Source: CAYVFC01 sp964450715 (GTDB lineage Bacteria; Myxococcota_A; Polyangia; Polyangiales; JAFGIB01). From it: a DNA stretch of 64,000 nt. The notes below the pieces were generated by a model that did not search any database, had not been told where the DNA came from, and saw only the letters and a list, made by a program, of their open reading frames with translations. The position numbers and the translations under genes were made by a program. Location of the stretch: NCBI GenBank assembly GCA_964450715.1, contig CAYVFC010000018.1, positions 20,915 through 84,914 on the forward strand. Reading direction: 5' to 3'. Positions 7,567 to 16,535 of this stretch are shown piece by piece. Positions within the stretch are counted from its first letter, which is position 1. Every line of letters begins with the position of its first letter.

Positions 7567-8520
7567 GTGGCCGAAGCATGTAGCGGAAGCCTGCGCCTGC
7601 ACCTGGGGGTGGCCTGTAACAACCGCTGCATTTTCTGCGCCCAGGGAGCTCTGCGGAGCGTGCCTCAGCGCTCGTCGGACCAGGCGCCGGAGACCGGTAT
7701 GCAGCGCGTTCGCTCGGGCGGCGTGGAGTCGGTCTGGCTGATGGGCGGCGAGCCCACCCTGCGGGAGGATCTGGCCGCCCTGGTGCGAAAGCTCCGCGCG
7801 GCGGGCGGGGCGTCGGCGCTGTTGCAGACCAACGGGCGAAGGCTCGCTTACATGGCGTATACCCGGGAGCTGGCGGAGGCGGGCCTTTCGGCGGTGGAGA
7901 TCTCGCTACCAGGAGCCCGCCAGGAGGTCCACGACTACCACACCCGCGTTCCGGGGAGCTTCGAGCAGAGCGTGCAGGGGATACGAAACGCAAGGTCGGC
8001 CGGGCTGCGGGTGGGGATGACCGCGGTGGTGACCCGCTCCAGCTTTCGCCACCTGCAGGAGCAGGCAGCCCTGGCGGCGCGGCTCGGGGCGGAGGCCCTG
8101 CACTTCGCGCTGGCACGGCCCTGGGGCGAGGCGCGCGAGCAGCTGCAACGGATCGTTCCGCGCTGGACCGCGGTCCTCCCCTACCTCGACGCGGCCGCGC
8201 GCTGGTCTCGGCGGTCGGGGCTGTCCCTGCTGGTGAGCGGTCTGCCGCCTTGCCTGGTTTCCGGCATCGATGCCCATCCGCTGGAGGCCGAGCTGCCGGG
8301 GGCATTTCCACCCGGGCGCTTCTTCGAGGAGGTTTGCGGTAGCTGCGATCTGCGATCGCGCTGTGGCGGCGTGGACGAGGTCTACGCGGAGCGTTACGGG
8401 ATCGGCGAGCTTCGGCTGCCGAACAGGGGGGCTTCCGCGGACAGCGTGGCGTTAGGGAGAGCGCCGAGCGCGGCGGTAACACTGTTCGCTGGAGCGGGGG
8501 TGATCGAGTCGTACGAGTAG
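7567..8520 (+). CDS. Radical SAM protein, CNNRC type
   Basis: A 317-residue radical SAM enzyme with GTG start. The cluster-binding motif CNNRCIFC is at Cys17, Cys21 and Cys24. MGGEPTLRED and LLQTNGRRL are the SAM-binding GGEP strand and the next strand. The core ends with PPCLVSG and a C-terminal CGSCDLRSRCGGV motif that could bind an auxiliary Fe-S cluster. It belongs to the same CNNRC clade as most radical SAM genes in this window. It lies between the Tat-protein gene and a second radical SAM gene, with intervals of 32 and 88 bp. The last 45 residues after GELRLPN are low-complexity. Peptide or protein modification is the likely role for the group, but the substrate is not known. Confidence 0.85.
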   Translation: MAEACSGSLRLHLGVACNNRCIFCAQGALRSVPQRSSDQAPETGMQRVRSGGVESVWLMGGEPTLREDLAALVRKLRAAGGASALLQTNGRRLAYMAYTRELAEAGLSAVEISLPGARQEVHDYHTRVPGSFEQSVQGIRNARSAGLRVGMTAVVTRSSFRHLQEQAALAARLGAEALHFALARPWGEAREQLQRIVPRWTAVLPYLDAAARWSRRSGLSLLVSGLPPCLVSGIDAHPLEAELPGAFPPGRFFEEVCGSCDLRSRCGGVDEVYAERYGIGELRLPNRGASADSVALGRAPSAAVTLFAGAGVIESYE

Positions 8521-8608
8521 CGGCAGCAGGGAGTCGGCGGCGTAGCGTGAGACGTGCTATTTTTCTTCGCTGCAACGGCCCGCTGGATCGCGGCCACTAG
8601 GGCGCTGG

Positions 8609-9601
8609 TTGGCAAACATCGGTTACATCCAGGTAGTACGGCACTGCAACCACTATTGCGGCTTCTGCTCGAACCCCAAGTCGCCCCACGTTCACACCTT
8701 CGATACCATGCGCGAGCAGGTCGATGGCCTGGCGGACCGCGGGTACTTCGGCGTCGTCCTCACCGGCGGCGAGCCCACCCTGCATCCCGAGTTGCCGCGG
8801 ATATGCGCTCACGCCAGGCAGAGGGGGCTGCAGGTCAGGATGATCACCAACGGCACGCGGCTGGCTGACCCGGAGCTCGCGCGGGAGCTGGCCGGGGCCG
8901 GGTTGCAGTTGGTTCACGTCTCGGTCTATTCGGTGCGTCCCGAGGTGGAAGCGGCCATCCGGGGCGTTTCGGGTACGCTCGACCGCGCTTTCTCGGCGGC
9001 GCGTAATGCTTTCGAGAGCGGAATCGCGGTGAACCTGAACTGCGTCATCAATCGGCTCAACGCCGACCATCTCGACGAGAGCACCCGCTTTTTTCTGCGC
9101 GAGCACCCCTATATCGAGCACTTCGTCTGGAACAACCTGGATCCATCCATGGGGCGAGCCGAGGTCAACCGCGAGAAGTACACCCCGCGGCTGGCGGACT
9201 TCGAGCTTTCCCTGGGCCGGGCGCTACGGCTGCTGCAGGAGGCGGGGAAGAGCTTTCGGGTGGAGAAGGTTCCCCTCTGTTACATGACGGAGTTCGCTCA
9301 CGCCAGCACCGAGACGCGCAAGATCGTCAAGACCGAGGAACGAATCGTCCACTTCCTCGACGAGAAGGGGACGGTGCGCCAGACCGACTGGAACCACGCC
9401 CACGCGCCCGCCTGCGACCCCTGCACTTTGAAGAGTATATGCGCGGGGCTGTTCGACCGGGGTAACGGGTACGATCCCGACGAGCTCTACCCCGTCTTCG
9501 TGGACAGGGACGCCGTGGTCGAGCGGATCATCCGCGACCCGGCCGATCCGAGCTACCCCTTGCGTACGCTAGAGCAGTGGAAGCGGCGCTTCGAAGGGTG
9601 A
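8609..9601 (+). CDS. Radical SAM protein, HCNHYCGFC type
   Basis: A 330-residue radical SAM enzyme with probable TTG start. The motif HCNHYCGFC gives Cys13, Cys17 and Cys20. LTGGEPTLHPE and MITNGTRL follow in the expected order. The C-terminal part has Cys-rich stretches (PLCYMTEF, ACDPCTLKSICAG) suggesting one auxiliary cluster, then a short tail rich in Asp. It lies tail-to-tail with the His-Xaa-Ser peptide gene, about 100 bp away, with a GTAGGGG-type repeat between them. It may act on that peptide or on the upstream Tat protein; neither is shown by sequence. Confidence 0.82.
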   Translation: MANIGYIQVVRHCNHYCGFCSNPKSPHVHTFDTMREQVDGLADRGYFGVVLTGGEPTLHPELPRICAHARQRGLQVRMITNGTRLADPELARELAGAGLQLVHVSVYSVRPEVEAAIRGVSGTLDRAFSAARNAFESGIAVNLNCVINRLNADHLDESTRFFLREHPYIEHFVWNNLDPSMGRAEVNREKYTPRLADFELSLGRALRLLQEAGKSFRVEKVPLCYMTEFAHASTETRKIVKTEERIVHFLDEKGTVRQTDWNHAHAPACDPCTLKSICAGLFDRGNGYDPDELYPVFVDRDAVVERIIRDPADPSYPLRTLEQWKRRFEG

Positions 9602-9626
9602 CTATCCGAACGGCGTTGCGCGCGAT

Positions 9627-9685
9627 GTAGGGGAGGGGCTTGCCCCCTGCCGTGCGAGAGGGCGTGCGCAAGGCCCGCCCCTACG
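9627..9685. repeat. GTAGGGG-type hairpin repeat, copy 2
   Basis: The unit seen at 4341 recurs (GTAGGGGAGGGGCTTGCCCC) and is followed about 20 bp later by an inverted partner (GGCCCGCCCCTACGG), forming an imperfect stem. It sits between two convergent transcription units and could act as a bidirectional terminator. Confidence 0.5.
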
Positions 9686-9705
9686 GAGTGGTAGTGGCCA
9701 ACGGT

Positions 9706-9984
9706 TTACCAGGATCCGTGCGACCCGTGCGACCCGTGCGATCCGTGCGACCCGTGCGACCCGTGCGACCCGTGCGACCCGTGCGACCCGTGCGACCCGT
9801 GCGACCCATGCGAGCCGTGCGAGGCGTGCGAGCAGTGTCCGGCCTGCGCCAGCAGATCCGCCGAAGGCGATAGCGGCCCCCCGCTACCGGTGCGAAGTGC
9901 CTCTTCCGCCTTGGCTCCGATTTCGGACTCGCGGCCCGATAGCATTCCCTTCGCGCCCTTCTTGAATCTCGGGATATCCGACAT
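9706..9984 (-). CDS. hxsA: HxsA-like His-Xaa-Ser repeat peptide
   Basis: A 92-residue protein. The leader-like first half (MSDIPRFKKGAKGMLSGRES then AEEALRTGSGG) has no signal peptide. The second half is a run of 14 tripeptide units, HCS, HAS and then twelve HGS, closed by a single Trp and the stop. His-Xaa-Ser repeats define HxsA, the presumed target of the radical SAM maturases HxsB and HxsC with helper HxsD. A good ribosome-binding site (AGAGGAG) lies just before the ATG and a promoter-like element upstream. The neighbours on the same strand are an HxsD homologue, a small HxsD-like protein and two radical SAM genes. This makes it the best substrate candidate in the window. Symbol given by analogy. 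Confidence 0.75.
   Translation of the reverse strand: MSDIPRFKKGAKGMLSGRESEIGAKAEEALRTGSGGPLSPSADLLAQAGHCSHASHGSHGSHGSHGSHGSHGSHGSHGSHGSHGSHGSHGSW
9712..9837 (-). repeat. 9-bp tandem repeat encoding the His-Xaa-Ser tract
   Basis: Fourteen consecutive 9-bp units with the minus-strand consensus CACGGGTCG. The nine central units are almost identical at DNA level; those nearest the 5' side of the gene have drifted (CAC TGC TCG, CAC GCC TCG, CAT GGG TCG). Near-identity suggests recent expansion by slippage, so repeat number may vary between strains. Confidence 0.9.
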
Positions 9985-10007
9985 GGCTCCTCTTAAAAGT
10001 CCCGCTT

Positions 10008-10041
10008 ACTTTATCATTCGCCGTCGCGGTTTGACAAACCG
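10008..10041 (-). promoter_or_regulatory. Promoter-like element and palindrome upstream of the His-Xaa-Ser peptide
   Basis: On the minus strand TTGTCA and TAAAGT are 18 bp apart, in the only AT-rich patch of this operon. A perfect 15-bp palindrome, CGGTTTGACAAACCG, covers the -35 element and would suit a repressor. It implies that the peptide gene can be transcribed separately from the enzyme genes. Pattern match only. Confidence 0.4.
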
Positions 10042-10110
10042 AAAAGGACCTCGAGCTGGATAGCGATAACCGGGCCACCGCGGGTGGGGCGAAGCTATTC
10101 GGCTCCCTTC

Positions 10111-10320
10111 TTACTCCTCGTTTCTCGCCATTTCCACGGTCAGCGCCAGCGCGTAGTTGGCGAGCTCGCCGGCCAGCCGTTCCTCGGATTGGTCGCCCGT
10201 GGCGGTCAGATCCACCCGCAGGTAGGATTCCTCTCGCGAGACGACCGTCTGGCAGTGCTCGGAAAAAGCTCGCCCCGCCTCCTCGACGGCTTCGGCGCGG
10301 TACAGTTCCGCGTGGAGCAT
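10111..10320 (-). CDS. Small HxsD-like protein
   Basis: A 69-residue protein: MLHAELYRAEAVEEAGRAF, then YLRVDLTATG, then LAGELANYALALTVEMARN. The order of strand, helix, strand and a terminal helix with the G-E-x-x-N-Y-A-L pattern is like a shortened HxsD. HxsD is a helper of the HXS system and has the same kind of F/L-x-N-E-L helix. The gene lies 29 bp downstream of the full-length HxsD-like gene and about 130 bp upstream of the repeat peptide. It could be a peptide-recognition partner of one radical SAM enzyme. The ribosome-binding site is weak. Family assignment is tentative. Confidence 0.5.
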   Translation of the reverse strand: MLHAELYRAEAVEEAGRAFSEHCQTVVSREESYLRVDLTATGDQSEERLAGELANYALALTVEMARNEE

Positions 10321-10349
10321 GAGCGTTCGCAAGGGTCCTCCCCGTTCCT

Positions 10350-10862
10350 TCACTCGCGGTCGGCCTTTTCCTCGCCTGAGCTTTGGGAACGGTCGGCGGC
10401 GTCGGCCGCATCTGTCTCGCCGGTCTGCTTGCCGTACTTCTCCTCCCAGGGAACGGCGATTCCCAGCGGATCGTCGAAAGCATCTGCCGAAAAATCGATA
10501 CGATCGAGGTTGTCCAGCGGCGGCGTCGCCAGCGAGCCGGCCAGAGCGCGCGCGGCCACCGCCTCGATCACGGGTTGGTTCTGTTCCACCACCCGCCGGC
10601 GCCAGGCCTGCGCCAGAAGCTCGTTCGCGAACTCGCCGGCCAGCGCGCGCAACGCCTCGGCTTCCAGCGCCTCCCGGCCGGATAGCGAAACCTTGACCGT
10701 GGTCGCGTCGGGTGCGTCGAGCAGCAGGTAACAACGATCGACAAACACGTAGGCGGCGCCGTAGATGGCGTCGAGCGGATAGAGGCTTTTCTCCACGATC
10801 ACATCGACGCGGTTGTTCTCGCTATCGATGTGAAGCCTTCCGGTGTCGGTTGCAGAGCTCAT
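10350..10862 (-). CDS. hxsD: HxsD-like protein of the HXS system
   Basis: A 170-residue protein from the internal ATG. The first 110 residues match the HxsD layout: VIVEKSLYPLDAIYGAAYVF, DRCYLLLDAP, VKVSLSG, then GEFANELLAQAWRRRVVEQN corresponding to the HxsD F-x-N-E-L-x-D-x-x-L-R-E helix, and ALAG. HxsD occurs with HxsA, HxsB and HxsC and is thought to assist the radical SAM maturases. Residues 110-170 are an extra acidic, low-complexity tail with a segment LGIAVPWEEKYGKQ. It sits in the middle of the minus-strand operon running from two radical SAM genes to the repeat peptide. The longer reading to 10982 looks like non-coding upstream sequence. Confidence 0.68.
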   Translation of the reverse strand: MSSATDTGRLHIDSENNRVDVIVEKSLYPLDAIYGAAYVFVDRCYLLLDAPDATTVKVSLSGREALEAEALRALAGEFANELLAQAWRRRVVEQNQPVIEAVAARALAGSLATPPLDNLDRIDFSADAFDDPLGIAVPWEEKYGKQTGETDAADAADRSQSSGEEKADRE

Positions 10863-10906
10863 GACAGAGGTTGATCTCGTACGGGGTTGTCCCGGCGGCC
10901 GTTTTT

Positions 10907-12574
10907 TCAGGGGCGGCGACCGACCGGTTGCAATGTAGCATAGCCGTGGGCCCTGGCGAAGTTGATGTGTACTCCGGGACACCGTTCGGAAAAGGAGCAG
11001 GAAAGGCAGCGTACGCTTCTAGTGTAGTAGCCGAGCTCGATATAGTCGTGCACGAAGCCCGTGATATCGAGCCTTCCGTCGCAGCCCAGCGCGTTCTCGT
11101 CCAGCAGTCTGGGTGAGGGGCGGGGCTCTCTTCCGCAGATGCAGGGCGGTACGTTTTCCACCATCGCCTGGTCGCCGAAGCTCCGGAAGAACGCGGGCAG
11201 GTCGGCGTCCCGCTCCAGGGCCGCGGTGAGCCTGTCGTGGTTGACGGCGCGCACCGCCAGGCGCCCGGCCGTATCGGCCGGAGAGGCGAGCAGGTGCTCG
11301 GCCATCTTTGCGGTCAGGCAAGCGACCACCTCGAAGCGGCCCGGTATGCAGAGAAGCCGGTCGAGCGTCTCCGGATCGCGGGTATGCGCCTGGACCAGGG
11401 TCTTGCCCAGGACCCGTCCCCGCTCGAGGGTTTCGGCCAGTCCCCGGTAGCTCTCGAGCTGCAGGACCAGTTTCTCTCCGGGCAATCCGCGCAACGCGGC
11501 CGTGGCCGCCGCCAGATCCGGGGCCTGGACCCATACACCCGAAAATCCCTTCTCGATCCGGGGTCGCGCGCCGTCGCCCCGGTGGGCGCGGACGCGGAGG
11601 TAGTCGAATCCCGGGCCGGCCAGGCGGTGCCGGGTCCGGTCCAGCTCGTCGCAGAAGGCCTGCAGGTAGCAAAGGCGGCAGCGCTCGGGCTGGCGGCAGG
11701 CGAGCGGAGTTCCATCCCGCAGCAAGGCCTCGTACTGCTTTTGGCGGCCCCTGACCTCGTCCAGCAGCTTGTGGGGATCCTGGATGAGGTGCTCGTACCC
11801 CTCCAGGTGAGCGGGGGGAAAGCGGTTGAACCAGATGGTCAGGTCGGGCGACTCGGAAAGGCGAAGCGCGTGCTCGATGGCCGCTCTCTCCCGCTCGACG
11901 TCGTAGAACAGATCTTCCGGCGGAAGATCGAAGGCGCGGCCGAAGGGGATGAGCTGCAGCAGATCGAACTCCTTCACCCCCAGGGAGATAAAGCGGCGAA
12001 GCAGCTCGGGGAGCGAGGCGATGTTGATCCGATTCAAGCATACGTCGACGTTGACCACGATCCGTCCGTCCTCGAGCGCTGCCAGCAGGCCCTTCATCGC
12101 CTGCTCGAAAGCCCCCGGGACGCCTACCAGCCGGTCGTGGATGCCGGCGTCGGGGCCGTGCACGGAGAAGGTTATCTCCCGTAGCCCCGCATCGATGCAT
12201 TTATGGAGGAAATCCGCATAGGCGAACATACGACCGTTGGTGATGGTCTGGATGTGGTCGTACCCCAGCTCTCGACCCAGGCGAATGAAGTCGGCGTAGC
12301 TCGGATGAATAGTGGGCTCGCCGCCGGAAAGGATGAGGCGGGTGGCGCCCCGGCGGCGGCCCTCGATGATCTCGCCGCGGATAAGGTGAAGGGGCAGGTG
12401 CGAGCCGTCCTGCGATTTCGAGTCCAGGCAGAAGAGGCAGCGGTTGTTGCAGCAGCGGGTGAGGCGGACCCATTGGCGGCTTTCGCGCGCGGCCTGCTCG
12501 CGAGCGGAAACAGCGGCGATCCGGCGCCGGTCGCTTCGCCGGCCCGGCGGGGGCCGTCCGACCGCCGTCGTCAC
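10907..12574 (-). CDS. Radical SAM protein with long C-terminal Cys-bearing extension
   Basis: A 555-residue protein. I chose the GTG at 12574 because it overlaps the TGA of the upstream gene (GTGA coupling) and follows GAGGAAC. Cys42, Cys46 and Cys49 lie in CCNNRCLFC; SGGEPTIHPSY, TITNGRMFAY and LIPFGRAFDLPPEDLFYDVE follow. A CRQPERCRLCYLQAFC cluster motif near 305-325 closes the usual enzyme. The remaining 220 residues form an unfamiliar domain that resembles a barrel without a cluster (LVLQLESYRG, LVQAHTRDPE, VACLTAKMAEH). It ends with a second Cys group: PPCICGRE, GCDG and VRCLSCSFSERCPG. It is the second gene of the HXS-type operon, directly before the HxsD-like gene, so it is a prime maturase candidate. 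Confidence 0.85.
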   Translation of the reverse strand: MTTAVGRPPPGRRSDRRRIAAVSAREQAARESRQWVRLTRCCNNRCLFCLDSKSQDGSHLPLHLIRGEIIEGRRRGATRLILSGGEPTIHPSYADFIRLGRELGYDHIQTITNGRMFAYADFLHKCIDAGLREITFSVHGPDAGIHDRLVGVPGAFEQAMKGLLAALEDGRIVVNVDVCLNRINIASLPELLRRFISLGVKEFDLLQLIPFGRAFDLPPEDLFYDVERERAAIEHALRLSESPDLTIWFNRFPPAHLEGYEHLIQDPHKLLDEVRGRQKQYEALLRDGTPLACRQPERCRLCYLQAFCDELDRTRHRLAGPGFDYLRVRAHRGDGARPRIEKGFSGVWVQAPDLAAATAALRGLPGEKLVLQLESYRGLAETLERGRVLGKTLVQAHTRDPETLDRLLCIPGRFEVVACLTAKMAEHLLASPADTAGRLAVRAVNHDRLTAALERDADLPAFFRSFGDQAMVENVPPCICGREPRPSPRLLDENALGCDGRLDITGFVHDYIELGYYTRSVRCLSCSFSERCPGVHINFARAHGYATLQPVGRRP

Positions 12575-14385
12575 CGTTCGTTCCTCGTCCGGAAATGCAG
12601 GTACCATCCGTTGCCGGTGTTGCTTCCCACCTCCCGGCTCTCGAGCAGCTGCAGGCCGAGTCCGGACAGCAACTGCATCGCCTCGCGCGCGCTGTGGTTG
12701 CGGTAGTGCTCGAAGCGCGCGGGCCCGGCCTCGGCCCGCCGGCTCTGTTCCGGGCTGCGCACGAGCGCAAAGGCCGTGTTATCGGCCACCGTAAAGGTGC
12801 CGCTCGGGCGCACGGCATCGACCAGCTTCGGCATCACCTCTTCCGGGCTCCGCAGGTGGTTGTAACTGTTCAGCACCAAAACGTGATCCCACGTTCCTTC
12901 CTCCAGCGCCAGCTCTTCCACGCGACCGGTCACCACCTGGGCCCAAGGGTTGAGGTCGCGGGCCCGTTGCGCGGCCGTCGCGTTCGGTTCCACGCCCAGA
13001 TAGGAGATACGTCCGGCCTCGCACTCGGGCGCGAATACAGAGGTGTAACGGCCGTCGCCGCAGCCCACCTCGAGCACTCTGCCTTGCAGGGTAGCGAGCA
13101 AGCGGTGCAGACGCTCGTCTTCCGCGGCGAAGACGTCGCCTGCGGCAGCTCGATAGCAACCCGGACAGCCTTCCCGCTCGGGGCAAGCGTTGCATTCATC
13201 GAGCGGGGCGAGCTTGAGCAGGTCGGCGGAGAAATCGTCGGGAGCCGTTTTCCGGCTGATGTCGAGGTAGAGCTGGCTCTTTGCATGCTTAATCTCGCCG
13301 ATCTCCGAATCGGCGAAATCGCGGGTCTCCGTCTTGCAGACCCGCAGCTGGTTCTCCCTCCGGATAAAGAGCGCCCGGTTGCGATCGAAAACCGCTGGCG
13401 GTAATTCGCGGACCGGACAGGGGGCGGGCGGCTTCCAGGGCAGCGACGAGGACGAGACCAGGTAGTGGAAGCAGTTGGAGCGCGGCGCCCGGAGCGGCTC
13501 GAGCTCCCCGCTTCCCCGCCGCGCGTCATACTCGACGAAAAGGCCCGGGCAAGCGCCTCGTAGCGCGCAATCCCGGCAGCGCTCTGCGTGCACCCGGTTC
13601 CGGTTGTCCACGGGGAAGAAGTCTTCCTCGAACGCTTCGGACATGTGGGTGAAGCCGCTGGCGCGAAGGTCACCCAGCAGATGCGCCTTTCCCGGCAGCA
13701 GGCAGAGCGGAAAGCTCTCGTGTGCATAGCGGCCGCCCTGGCCCAGGGCCGTGCCGAAATCGATAGCGTCGACGACCGCCGCGGCCGCCTCGGAGACGGG
13801 GGGTACCAGCTCGTCGAAGAGCGCTCGTCCCCCGCCCTTGGGCTCGGCCATGGAGAACTTCAGGCAGAGGCCGCCGAAGGGCGACAGCAGCTGCACCAGC
13901 TGCCGCAGATGTGACAGGTTATATCGAGTAACCACGCAGGCCACGGTGAGCGCGAGCCCGCCATCGGCCAGCAACCCGATCGCCCGTAAGGTCTGCTCGA
14001 AGGCATCGGCGCGTACGAGCCGGTCGTGGATCTCCGGGTTAGCGGAGTGAAGCGACAGGTGTACGTAGCCGAGCCCGAATCGCTGCAGCTTGTCGACCAG
14101 CTCGGGATAGGCGAGCATCCGGCCGTTGGTCACCAGCCCCAGCTCGAGCCCATGGCGGGCGATCTGACCGGCCCAGGCCAACAACTCTGGGCGGATGGTC
14201 GCCTCGCCCCCGGAAAGTACCGCGGAGCCGAAACCGAGCTGGGCCGCCCGGGTGATCTTGCGCGCCACCTCGGCGCCGCTGCTTCGTACCTCGCGGTTAT
14301 CCAGCGTGTGGCAGAACAGGCAGCGGTTGTTGCATCCGTACCCGACCTTGATCAGAGCTCTGGAACGGGCATCGCCGAGTAACAT
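12571..14385 (-). CDS. Radical SAM enzyme fused to a SAM methyltransferase
   Basis: A 604-residue two-enzyme fusion. The N-terminal radical SAM core has YGCNNRCLFC (Cys18, Cys22, Cys25), LSGGEATIRPE and LVTNGRMLAYPE. A CRDCALRGACPG motif follows near 270 and a second set, CNACPEREGCPGCY, near 405, together able to hold auxiliary clusters. From about 430 a class I methyltransferase begins with VLEVGCGDGRYTSVF (motif I), GVEPNATAAQRARDLNP and DHVLVLNSYNHLRSPEEV, and runs to the end. It heads the minus-strand HXS-type operon and overlaps the next radical SAM gene by 4 bp. One chain could do a radical step and a polar methylation on the same substrate (inference). Confidence 0.87.
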   Translation of the reverse strand: MLLGDARSRALIKVGYGCNNRCLFCHTLDNREVRSSGAEVARKITRAAQLGFGSAVLSGGEATIRPELLAWAGQIARHGLELGLVTNGRMLAYPELVDKLQRFGLGYVHLSLHSANPEIHDRLVRADAFEQTLRAIGLLADGGLALTVACVVTRYNLSHLRQLVQLLSPFGGLCLKFSMAEPKGGGRALFDELVPPVSEAAAAVVDAIDFGTALGQGGRYAHESFPLCLLPGKAHLLGDLRASGFTHMSEAFEEDFFPVDNRNRVHAERCRDCALRGACPGLFVEYDARRGSGELEPLRAPRSNCFHYLVSSSSLPWKPPAPCPVRELPPAVFDRNRALFIRRENQLRVCKTETRDFADSEIGEIKHAKSQLYLDISRKTAPDDFSADLLKLAPLDECNACPEREGCPGCYRAAAGDVFAAEDERLHRLLATLQGRVLEVGCGDGRYTSVFAPECEAGRISYLGVEPNATAAQRARDLNPWAQVVTGRVEELALEEGTWDHVLVLNSYNHLRSPEEVMPKLVDAVRPSGTFTVADNTAFALVRSPEQSRRAEAGPARFEHYRNHSAREAMQLLSGLGLQLLESREVGSNTGNGWYLHFRTRNER

Positions 14386-14456
14386 CGAAAACGTTCAATT
14401 GGCAGAGAACCCGAATACGCGGGACGCCCCCGCGCCAGGGGTGGAAGCTACCGGGA

Positions 14457-16448
<1,992 letters not shown>

Positions 16449-16535
16449 GCGCTCTTCCTCCGGTTCTACCGGTAAAAATCAACAGATAGAGGTTACTGGA
16501 AAAGCCCTATGGGGTAAAGCAGGCCCGCCGCCGCG

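Noticed and set aside
9640..9873. Plus-strand frame of repeated Arg-Pro-Val units opposite the His-Xaa-Ser peptide
   Set aside because: It is the antisense of the 9-bp repeat; only the minus-strand frame has a good ribosome-binding site, a plausible leader and HXS-type neighbours.
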